Assembly: GCA_011051075.1 (NCBI GenBank)
Contig: DREN01000055.1
Span: 1 to 8,779 of the forward strand
Direction of reading: 5' to 3'
Source: Deltaproteobacteria bacterium
GTDB lineage: Bacteria > Desulfobacterota > DSM-4660 > Desulfatiglandales > Desulfatiglandaceae
DNA length: 8,779 nt
The translations under genes and the position numbers were made by a program. Positions within the stretch are counted from its first letter, which is position 1. Each line of letters starts with the position of its first letter. The notes below the pieces were generated by a model. The model made no database searches. It saw only the letters and a list, made by a program, of their open reading frames with translations, and had not been told where the DNA came from. Below are positions 1-5,407 of this stretch, in pieces.

Positions 1-520
1 CTATCTGGGATACTACCGTCACCAGTATGGGCTGGATTACACCACCCTGCGCTACGCCAATGTTTACGGCCCGCGCCAGGCGCCCCACGGAGAGGCGGGG
101 GTGGTGGCCATCTTCATGAACAACCTGATAAAAGAAAGACAGTCCACCCTCAATTTCTTTGAGGGAGAGGAAAGGGGCATGGTGCGTGACTACTGTTTTG
201 TGGGGGATATTGTCAGGGCGAACCTCCTTGCCCTTGACAGGGGGTCAGGGGACTTTCTCAACATCGGCACCGGCGTCGGAACAAGGACCCTGGATCTGTA
301 CGAGATTATTTTTGAGGAATTCAAAAAGGTTAGACCTGAACTCCCGGAAAACCTGACCACGGTGAGAACACAGATAGCCAGGCCCGGCGACCTGAAAAGG
401 AGCTGCCTTATGGTTGAAAAGGCCCGTCGCGTCTTAGGGTGGGTCCCTGAAACAGGCCTGAGGGAAGGGATCCGCCAGACCCTCATGTGGCGTCTGAATA
501 GAGGTAACTCCCCACAGTGA
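1..520 (+). CDS. NAD-dependent sugar-nucleotide epimerase, GalE-like (3' part; 5' end outside window)
   Basis: The reading frame is open from base 2 to the TGA at 518-520, giving 172 residues, so this is the C-terminal half of a gene that starts upstream. The fragment opens with the stretch that follows the catalytic YxxxK in extended short-chain dehydrogenases: YRHQYGLDYTTLRYANVYGP, then RQ. The motif LRYxNVYGPRQ is typical of UDP-glucose 4-epimerase and related enzymes. A later RDYCFVGDIVRANLLAL matches the family's RDF/YVxDVA element, and NIGTGVGT matches the NxGxG substrate-pocket motif. The Rossmann glycine motif and catalytic Tyr/Lys lie before the window. Family knowledge: these cytoplasmic enzymes interconvert UDP-hexoses (or related nucleotide sugars) for surface polysaccharide synthesis. 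The exact substrate cannot be told from this fragment. An internal GTG at 101 falls inside the conserved fold and is not the start. Confidence 0.88.
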   Translation, partial: YLGYYRHQYGLDYTTLRYANVYGPRQAPHGEAGVVAIFMNNLIKERQSTLNFFEGEERGMVRDYCFVGDIVRANLLALDRGSGDFLNIGTGVGTRTLDLYEIIFEEFKKVRPELPENLTTVRTQIARPGDLKRSCLMVEKARRVLGWVPETGLREGIRQTLMWRLNRGNSPQ

Positions 521-565
521 CACCCTTTTCTTGTTCAGAAGTTCAACGTTTTTTCATCTCTCCCC

Positions 566-593
566 TTGACATTTGAAAGGTCGATATTACTTT
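566..593 (+). promoter_or_regulatory. Candidate sigma-70 promoter for groESL
   Basis: A perfect TTGACA (566-571) is followed after 16 bases by TACTTT (588-593), a weak match to TATAAT. Used as the groESL promoter it would give a leader of nearly 290 nt. The -35 is convincing and the -10 is not, and the distance to groES is long, so this stays a candidate. Confidence 0.4.
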
Positions 594-695
594 TCTGTGC
601 AACATCGAGATGCCCTGTGCATTTTTTTCATCAAGGGCTCCTTAAACAAGATCTTTCCATGTTTTCACAATAACCTCTGCCGCAGGGAAAATCCG

Positions 696-718
696 CCCCT
701 CCTGTTTTCCAGCAGGGG
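696..718 (+). promoter_or_regulatory. Hairpin in the groESL leader
   Basis: CCCCT (696-700) pairs with AGGGG (714-718) and CTG (702-704) with CAG (710-712), with a C-C mismatch between the two segments and a five-base loop TTTTC. A pyrimidine-rich run (TCTTTCTCC) follows, but it is not a clean U-tract, so termination is uncertain. It could be a leader structure affecting groESL mRNA or a weak terminator or attenuator. No function is shown by sequence alone. Confidence 0.35.
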
Positions 719-873
719 TCTTTCTCCTCGGTCTGTTTTTTATGGGGATCTGCCTGCCCAAAGGCGAGGGATGTGAAGATAATCTTTGCTTTTCAAATTC
801 TGTTCAGGGGAGGTGAGGCCAGGACTTTTTCAAAACCGGATTCAGGTCAGTTAAGGAATAAATATATTTTGAG

Positions 874-878
874 AGGAG
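874..878 (+). promoter_or_regulatory. groES ribosome binding site, decides the start
   Basis: AGGAG at 874-878 lies directly against an ATG at 879 (no spacer) and nine bases before a second in-frame ATG at 888. Spacing favours 888, which also gives the usual GroES N-terminus MKIRPLHDRV. Confidence 0.7.
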
Positions 879-887
879 ATGAACAAG

Positions 888-1175
888 ATGAAAATAAGAC
901 CATTGCATGATCGAGTTATTGTAAAGAGGGTAGAAGAGGAAGAAAAGACAAAGGGAGGCATTATCATTCCTGATACGGCAAAGGAAAAACCCGTCGAAGG
1001 GGAGGTTGTTGCGGTTGGTGACGGCAAGCTGGCCGATGATGGTAAAAAGATCCCCCTTGAGGTCAAGGCCGGAGACAAGGTTCTTTTCGGAAAGTACGCC
1101 GGTACCGAGATCCAGATCGATGGTGAAGAGAACCTTATTATGCGGGAAGACGACATAATTGCCATCGTGGAATAA
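888..1175 (+). CDS. groES: GroES, 10 kDa co-chaperonin
   Basis: GroES forms the heptameric lid of the GroEL folding chamber in the cytoplasm. The 95-residue product matches the family length. The start is placed at ATG 888 because the AGGAG at 874-878 is well spaced for it and the protein then begins MKIRPLHDRVIVKR as in most GroES proteins; the in-frame ATG at 879 would add MNK and sits directly on the Shine-Dalgarno. The mobile loop that docks on GroEL spans about residues 16-32 and contains the hydrophobic GGIIIPD tripeptide region (residues 23-29). The closing part, VLFGKYAGTEI followed by IMREDDIIAIVE, is also canonical. groEL follows after 63 bases on the same strand, forming the classical bicistronic operon. 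No part of the protein looks damaged. Confidence 0.97.
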   Translation: MKIRPLHDRVIVKRVEEEEKTKGGIIIPDTAKEKPVEGEVVAVGDGKLADDGKKIPLEVKAGDKVLFGKYAGTEIQIDGEENLIMREDDIIAIVE

Positions 1176-1212
1176 ATGAGAGAGGAGCTGTTTACAGTTG
1201 ACGTAGAATAAA
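1166..1212 (+). repeat. Short direct repeat at and after the groES stop
   Basis: CGTGGAATAAA (1166-1176, the groES end) recurs as CGTAGAATAAA (1202-1212), ten of eleven bases identical and exactly 36 bases apart. Between them, in the groES frame, an ATG at 1176 opens an 11-residue frame (MREELFTVDVE) ending at TAA 1209-1211. The second copy again encodes VE-stop, as if the groES tail were echoed. It may be a slippage relic or chance; I do not call the mini-frame a gene, as no ribosome binding site clearly serves it. Confidence 0.3.
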
Positions 1213-1238
1213 CAAGCCAAAAGGGAGGAAACATTAAT

Positions 1239-2885
1239 ATGGCAAAAGAGATCAAGTATGACATCAAGGCCCGGGAATCCATGCTGAACGGGGTTGACAC
1301 CCTCGCCAACGCCGTAAAGGTGACGCTGGGACCCAAGGGGAGAAACGTAATCCTGGACAAGTCTTTTGGCGCTCCCAATATCACCAAGGACGGTGTCACG
1401 GTTGCCAAGGAGATAGAATTAGAAGACAAGTTTGAGAACATGGGTGCCCAGATGGTCAAAGAGGTGGCGTCCAAGACCTCGGACGTGGCAGGCGACGGAA
1501 CCACCACCGCCACCCTCCTAGCCCAGGCCATCTACAGGGAAGGCTCCAAACTGGTCGCCGCGGGCGTGAATCCCATGGCCATCAAGAGGGGCATTGAAAA
1601 GGCGGTGGAGACTGCCGTGGACGAACTGAAGGCGATCTCCAAGCCCACCAAGGATCAGGAAGAGATCGCCCAGGTGGGAACCATCTCGGCAAACAACGAC
1701 AGTACCATCGGGAACATCATTGCCGAGGCCATGAACAAGGTGGGCAAAGAGGGCGTAATAACGGTGGAAGAGGCCAAGAGCATGGATACCACCCTGGAGG
1801 TGGTGGAAGGGATGCAGTTTGACCGCGGATACCTCTCCCCCTACTTTGTGACCGACGCCGAAAAGATGGAGACCAATCTCAGCGAGGCCTACGTGCTCCT
1901 TAACGAAAAGAAGATCAGCTCCATGAAGGACCTGGTCCCCATACTGGAGCAGATCGCCAAGATGGGCAAACCCCTCCTCATTATCGCCGAAGATGTGGAA
2001 GGCGAGGCCCTGGCCACCCTCGTGGTGAACAGGCTGAGGGGCACACTCCAGGTGGCGGCGGTCAAGGCCCCCGGCTTTGGTGACAGGAGAAAGGCCATGC
2101 TGGAGGATATCGCCATACTCACCGGGGGCAGGGTGATTTCTGAAGACCTGGGGCTCAAACTGGAGAACATTACCCTTAACGATCTGGGGACCGCCAAGAC
2201 CATCCGCATCGACAAGGACAACACCACCACCTTGGTTGGCGGCGACTCGCGGGCAGACCTGGAGGGACGGGTAAAGCAGCTTAGTCCCCTGAGTGATGAG
2301 ACCACCTCCGATTATGACCGCGAGAAACTCCAGGAAAGGCTGGCCAAGCTCATCGGCGGTGTGGCCGTGATCAACGTGGGCGCCGCCACCGAGATCGAGA
2401 TGAAGGAGAAAAAGGCCAGGGTGGAGGACGCCCTGAACGCCACACGGGCCGCAGTGGAAGAGGGTATAGTCCCGGGCGGCGGTGTTGCCCTGGTCCGAAC
2501 CATTCCGGCCATCAGTAAGCTGGACCTTGACGGCGAAGAACAGGCGGGGGTCAACCTTGTGTTGAGGGCCCTTGAAGAGCCGATCCGCCAGATAGTCAAC
2601 AACGCAGGCGAAGAGGGCTCCGTGGTGGTTGAGAAGGTTAAGGGCGAAAAGGATGCCTTTGGCTATAACGCGGAAACGGGCAAGTACGAAGACCTGATGA
2701 AGGCGGGTATCATCGATCCCACCAAGGTGACCAGGTTCGCCCTGCAGAACGCCGCTTCGGTGTCTTCCCTGCTCCTGACCACCGAGGCCATGATAGCGGA
2801 GAAGCCGGAAGAGAAGTCCGACATGCCTGCCATGCCTCCTGGAGGCGGCATGGGCGGTATGGGCGGTATGGGCGGCATGATGTAA
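1239..2885 (+). CDS. groEL: GroEL, 60 kDa chaperonin
   Basis: GroEL is the ATP-driven, double-ring chaperonin that encloses unfolded proteins with the GroES lid in the cytoplasm. The 548-residue length is normal. The start ATG is preceded by GGGAGGAA (1223-1230) at good spacing. Visible motifs are the nucleotide-binding VTLGPKGRNV (about 28-37), GDGTTTATLLA (85-95, with Asp86 matching Asp87 of E. coli), the ATP-hydrolysis aspartate in RVEDALNATRAA (Asp397, matching Asp398) and the chaperonin signature AAVEEGIVPGGG (404-415). The protein ends in the usual Gly-Met-rich tail, GGMGGMGGMGGMM. It is co-transcribed with groES and closed by a strong terminator. The complete sequence and the linked groES mark it as a functional group I chaperonin; whether the genome carries another copy cannot be seen here. 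A segment around 347-353 (KQLSPLS) differs from the more common KQIRAQI-type sequence but lies in a variable part. Confidence 0.98.
   Translation: MAKEIKYDIKARESMLNGVDTLANAVKVTLGPKGRNVILDKSFGAPNITKDGVTVAKEIELEDKFENMGAQMVKEVASKTSDVAGDGTTTATLLAQAIYREGSKLVAAGVNPMAIKRGIEKAVETAVDELKAISKPTKDQEEIAQVGTISANNDSTIGNIIAEAMNKVGKEGVITVEEAKSMDTTLEVVEGMQFDRGYLSPYFVTDAEKMETNLSEAYVLLNEKKISSMKDLVPILEQIAKMGKPLLIIAEDVEGEALATLVVNRLRGTLQVAAVKAPGFGDRRKAMLEDIAILTGGRVISEDLGLKLENITLNDLGTAKTIRIDKDNTTTLVGGDSRADLEGRVKQLSPLSDETTSDYDREKLQERLAKLIGGVAVINVGAATEIEMKEKKARVEDALNATRAAVEEGIVPGGGVALVRTIPAISKLDLDGEEQAGVNLVLRALEEPIRQIVNNAGEEGSVVVEKVKGEKDAFGYNAETGKYEDLMKAGIIDPTKVTRFALQNAASVSSLLLTTEAMIAEKPEEKSDMPAMPPGGGMGGMGGMGGMM
2844..2879 (+). 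repeat. Gly-Gly-Met coding tandem repeat in the groEL tail
   Basis: Four 9-base units of GGC-GGY-ATG encode the C-terminal GGM repeats. This is the standard disordered GroEL tail projecting into the cavity; copy number of such tails varies between species. Confidence 0.85.
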
Positions 2886-2891
2886 GAAGCG

Positions 2892-2940
2892 CCCGTGAGG
2901 GGGATTCCGAGCCCCTCGATATGTGAGCTTGACACACGGG
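2892..2940 (+). other. Two-arm inverted repeat just after groEL
   Basis: An outer stem CCCGTG (2892-2897) with CACGGG (2935-2940) surrounds an inner stem of G-rich bases near 2898-2902 with CCCCT (2912-2916). The right arm ends one base into the left arm of the terminator, so the two structures abut and could compete. It may stabilise the 3' end of the groESL transcript; that role is inference. Confidence 0.4.
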
Positions 2941-2993
2941 AGACCGTATCCCCGGGGTGAATAAATGGCCCCGGGGGGCGGTCTCTTTTTTTT
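2940..2993 (+). terminator. Rho-independent terminator of groESL
   Basis: GAGACCG (2940-2946) pairs with CGGTCTC (2979-2985). Above a small internal bulge (TAT against GG), CCCCGGGG (2950-2957) pairs with CCCCGGGG (2969-2976) around an 11-base loop. Eight T residues follow at 2986-2993. The long GC-rich stem plus T-run is a textbook intrinsic terminator and separates groESL from the following epimerase gene. Confidence 0.93.
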
Positions 2994-3086
2994 GGCGGCC
3001 TGTCCGGGGGGAATTTGGGGATTCAAGTGGGAAACAGGTGGCTTTTTCGCGCCCTTTCTGTTAGGGGATACCTACCAGATCCTGCC

Positions 3087-3091
3087 GGAGG
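3087..3091 (+). promoter_or_regulatory. Ribosome binding site of the second epimerase, decides the start
   Basis: GGAGG at 3087-3091 sits one base before an ATG at 3093 and seven bases before a second in-frame ATG at 3099. The latter spacing is optimal, so 3099 is preferred. A TTG at 3015 in the same frame would add 28 residues unlike the family. Confidence 0.65.
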
Positions 3092-3098
3092 AATGAAG

Positions 3099-4073
3099 AT
3101 GACGGAGAGTGAAAAGAATATACTGGTTACGGGGGCCGCAGGGTTCATAGGGTTTCACCTGTCCAAGAGGCTTCTTGAGACCGGGTATGCCGTGATCGGG
3201 GTGGATAACCTGAACCCCTACTACGACGTGAACCTGAAGCGCGCCAGGCTGGACATCTTGAAGGCCCACGGGGATTTTGCCTTTTACCACCTGGATATCC
3301 ATGACCTTCCCGGCCTCAGACAGGTCTTCAGGGAGCGATCCGTGTCAAGGGTCTGCAACCTGGCGGCCCAGGCAGGTGTGAGATACTCCCTGAAGGATCC
3401 CTTCTCGTACCAGAAGAGCAACGTGGAGGGGTTTCTGAACCTCCTTGAGCTTGCCAGGGAGTACGGGGTTGACAATTTTGTATACGCCTCCTCCTCCTCT
3501 GTTTACGGCAAGAACAAAAAGATCCCCTACGGGGTCCAGGACAGGGTGGACAACCCCATCTCCCTTTACGCAGCCACAAAAAAGGCCAACGAACTCATGG
3601 CCCACGCCTACAGCCATCTCTTTGAGATCCCATGCACGGGCCTCAGGTACTTTACGGTTTACGGGCCGTGGGGCCGGCCCGACATGGCCCTCTTTCTCTT
3701 TACAGACGCCATACTTAACCACAGGCCCATAAAGGTGTATAACTACGGGAAGATGAGGAGGGACTTCACCTATATCGACGATATCGTGGACGGCACCATT
3801 AAGGCCATTGAAAGGCCTGCCCCCTATGAGATCTTCAACCTGGGCAACTCCGATTCAGTGGGGCTGATGGATTTTATCCGGACCATAGAAGAGGAACTGG
3901 GCCAGGAGGCGGAGAAAGAGATGCTCCCCCTTCAGCCAGGGGACGTGCCAGAGACGGTGGCCGACATAGAGAGGTCCAGGGAGATCCTGGGGTTCAGTCC
4001 CGGCACACCGCTCAGAGAGGGGATCAGGAGGTTCATGGCATGGTACCGGGAGTACTACCGGATTGATGCCTGA
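3099..4073 (+). CDS. UDP-glucuronate 4-epimerase-type NAD-dependent epimerase
   Basis: The 324-residue product is a complete extended short-chain dehydrogenase. The Rossmann motif TGAAGFIG starts at residue 11 (Gly12, Gly15, Gly18), close to the N-terminus as expected. NLAAQAGVRYSL (88-99), the SSSSVYG loop (131-137) and the catalytic pair Tyr157/Lys161 in YAATK follow. Downstream are LRYFTVYGPWGRPDMALFLF (182-201), RRDFTYIDDIVDG (220-232) and NLGNS. The combination YYDVNLKxAR near residue 41 and FTVYGPWGRPDMA is characteristic of the CapI/LspL group, which converts UDP-glucuronate to UDP-galacturonate in the cytoplasm for capsule, LPS or exopolysaccharide. I assign that activity by family resemblance; a closely related 4-epimerase specificity is possible. 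It follows the groESL terminator, so it needs its own promoter, but none is clear in 2994-3086. Its stop TGA abuts the stop of the convergent traB gene. Confidence 0.9.
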   Translation: MTESEKNILVTGAAGFIGFHLSKRLLETGYAVIGVDNLNPYYDVNLKRARLDILKAHGDFAFYHLDIHDLPGLRQVFRERSVSRVCNLAAQAGVRYSLKDPFSYQKSNVEGFLNLLELAREYGVDNFVYASSSSVYGKNKKIPYGVQDRVDNPISLYAATKKANELMAHAYSHLFEIPCTGLRYFTVYGPWGRPDMALFLFTDAILNHRPIKVYNYGKMRRDFTYIDDIVDGTIKAIERPAPYEIFNLGNSDSVGLMDFIRTIEEELGQEAEKEMLPLQPGDVPETVADIERSREILGFSPGTPLREGIRRFMAWYREYYRIDA

Positions 4074-5234
4074 TCAGAATAGCCTGGCCATGAGGGGTAT
4101 GGCGATAAAGGCCCCTAATGAACTCCCCATATTGGTCAGGACCACAATGAGAAGTATGCGGGTGATCTTGTTCTTCCAGAATCCTTTTACAGAGCTGATA
4201 TCTTCGGGCAGGCTTTCAAAGTCCCTGACCTTGGGCTTGCGCAAGAACACCTCCACCAGCCCGGCCACCCACCCGGCCGCGATCATGGGGTTGAGCGACG
4301 TTATGGGAGATGCCGCCATGGCCGTGAGGATGGTGATGGGATGAGCCAGGGCAGCAAGAGCGCCCATACCCGCAAAGATCCCGTTGGCCGCCACCCACCA
4401 CTTGACCATATCCTTCCCGGCCTCGGCCCCTGCCATAAAGAATCCGAGCACGATCAGGGCCGCTACCAGCACCGGGATGCCCCATTTCAGGACGTCCGTG
4501 AGTTTCCCCCTGGGGGGGAGAACCTCAAGAGCCTCCACGTCCACCGGCTTATCCCAGGACCTCTGGATACCGGGCACATGCCCGGCCCCAACCACTGCTA
4601 CGATCTTTTTCCCGGGGGCCGTCCTTATCTTTGCCGCCAGGTACTGATCCCTTTCATCTATCAGCACCTTGCGCAGTTCAGGGAGGGCGTCGCCGATTTC
4701 CGCCAACAGGGTTTCCAGCACGTCCTTCTCCTTCATCTTTTCGATATCGGCCTTTTCAATATGGTCCACCTCACCCACGGAGGTGAGCAACTGGGTCAGG
4801 AGCTTTATCTTGGTCCAGAGGCCCATGAGGCGCCATGTCCTTGAGAGGGTGGTCCGTATGTCCCTGTCCGCCAGGTGTATCCGGGCCCCGGTCTCCTCTG
4901 CAGCCTTTACGGCCCTTCGCATCTCTTCACCGGGTTTGATCCCTAATTTCTTGCCTATCTTCTTCTGAAAGGCCGCTAACATGAGGTTGGAAAGGAGGAG
5001 AAATGCCTTTTTTTCCCTTATGACCTTTATGAGATCCGTGTCCTTCCACCGGTTCTCCTGGGTCATGGCCTTGTACCTTGACTCGCAGAGTTCCACGCAG
5101 ACCGTGTCGGGTTTTTCCTCTTCGATCACCTCCGCCACCAGATCGGCGCTTTCCTGGGATACGTGTGCCGTGCCAAGGAGGATTATCTCCCTGTCTTCCA
5201 CCCTGAGACGATGCCTGTTGTCGCTGTTGACCAT
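4074..5234 (-). CDS. TraB/GumN-family protein with C-terminal membrane domain
   Basis: The start is taken as the ATG at 5234-5232 because an AGGAG (complement of 5240-5244) lies five bases upstream; an earlier frame start at 5276 would add 14 residues translated from a tandem repeat. The 386-residue product has a soluble N-terminal TraB domain with the hallmark motifs GTAHVS (21-26, His23), ELCESRY (48-54), ERDQYLA (194-200) and a second GAGHVPG (216-222, His219). After about residue 250 come roughly four hydrophobic segments (about 252-270, 280-302, 303-330 and 357-385), so the C-terminus is a membrane domain. Family knowledge: the name comes from enterococcal TraB, which shuts down pheromone production; the two conserved His/Glu motifs suggest a metalloprotease-like site, but the role of the widespread bacterial and archaeal members is not established. 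The gene stands alone, divergent from htrA and convergent with the epimerase. Confidence 0.88.
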   Translation of the reverse strand: MVNSDNRHRLRVEDREIILLGTAHVSQESADLVAEVIEEEKPDTVCVELCESRYKAMTQENRWKDTDLIKVIREKKAFLLLSNLMLAAFQKKIGKKLGIKPGEEMRRAVKAAEETGARIHLADRDIRTTLSRTWRLMGLWTKIKLLTQLLTSVGEVDHIEKADIEKMKEKDVLETLLAEIGDALPELRKVLIDERDQYLAAKIRTAPGKKIVAVVGAGHVPGIQRSWDKPVDVEALEVLPPRGKLTDVLKWGIPVLVAALIVLGFFMAGAEAGKDMVKWWVAANGIFAGMGALAALAHPITILTAMAASPITSLNPMIAAGWVAGLVEVFLRKPKVRDFESLPEDISSVKGFWKNKITRILLIVVLTNMGSSLGAFIAIPLMARLF

Positions 5235-5407
5235 ATACGCTCCTGATCCGGGTAAAGCCCAATACCCAATACCCAATCATCACAGGTTCCGGCTATTACC
5301 ACAAACGATAGGCCTTTTAAAGGGATTTCGATTTCTGTCTTGACCTGAAGGCCCATGTGTGATGGAAATATGCCGCCACAACACCGCCTCTGGATGAGGG
5401 ACTCTGT
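5235..5407. other. Divergent intergenic region between traB and htrA
   Basis: These 173 bases must carry promoters for both flanking genes. Toward htrA, TTGACC (5340-5345) is a fair -35, but the bases near 5363-5370 (TGGAAATA) are a poor -10. Toward traB, TTGTGG and GATGAT on the - strand (about 5305-5277) are 17 bases apart, again weak. GAGGG at 5396-5400 is the htrA ribosome binding site, seven bases from its ATG. A heptamer repeat lies next to traB. No sigma-E-like GAACTT/TCTGA pair was recognised. Confidence 0.4.
5258..5277. repeat. Heptamer tandem repeat (CCCAATA, about three copies)
   Basis: CCCAAT occurs at 5258-5263, 5265-5270 and 5272-5277, separated by single A residues, giving almost three perfect 7-base units. 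It lies 23 bases upstream of the traB start, between its promoter region and Shine-Dalgarno. Such simple repeats can change copy number by slippage; here that is only a possibility. Confidence 0.8.

Larger units (their letters stand above)
521..887 (+). other. Intergenic leader upstream of groESL
   Basis: No credible gene lies in these 367 bases. A 67-codon open frame at 573-776 has no convincing ribosome binding site and no recognisable protein. The region holds a TTGACA promoter candidate (566-593), a small hairpin around CTGCCGCAG (676-684), a larger hairpin (696-718), and the groES ribosome binding site (874-878). I looked for the HrcA operator CIRCE (TTAGCACTC-N9-GAGTGCTAA) and for a sigma-32 pair (CTTGAA plus CCCCAT) and found neither, so heat-shock control is not explained by the classical elements. 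No clear intrinsic terminator follows the upstream epimerase gene; T-runs at 550-554 are not preceded by a stem. Confidence 0.6.

Noticed and set aside
573..776. 67-codon open frame in the groESL leader
   Set aside because: No clear ribosome binding site, no recognisable motif, and it covers the leader hairpin; it is more simply explained as chance.
841..868. TTCAGG plus TATATT just before groES as a promoter
   Set aside because: Transcription would begin at about 875, within the Shine-Dalgarno, leaving almost no leader for ribosome binding.
2929..2957. TTGACA between groEL and its terminator as a promoter
   Set aside because: The expected -10 position (about 2952-2957) is CCGGGG, part of the terminator stem, so the box lacks a partner and the terminator would stop the transcript.
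1518..3026. Long open frame (about 500 codons) on the - strand opposite groEL
   Set aside because: It is a composition shadow of groEL: rich in His, Gly and Leu, no recognisable domain, and it runs across the groESL terminator. groEL on the other strand is certain.
3039..3053. TGGC...GC as a sigma-54 promoter before the second epimerase
   Set aside because: The spacing between GG and GC is wrong by one base and the TTGC half is absent.
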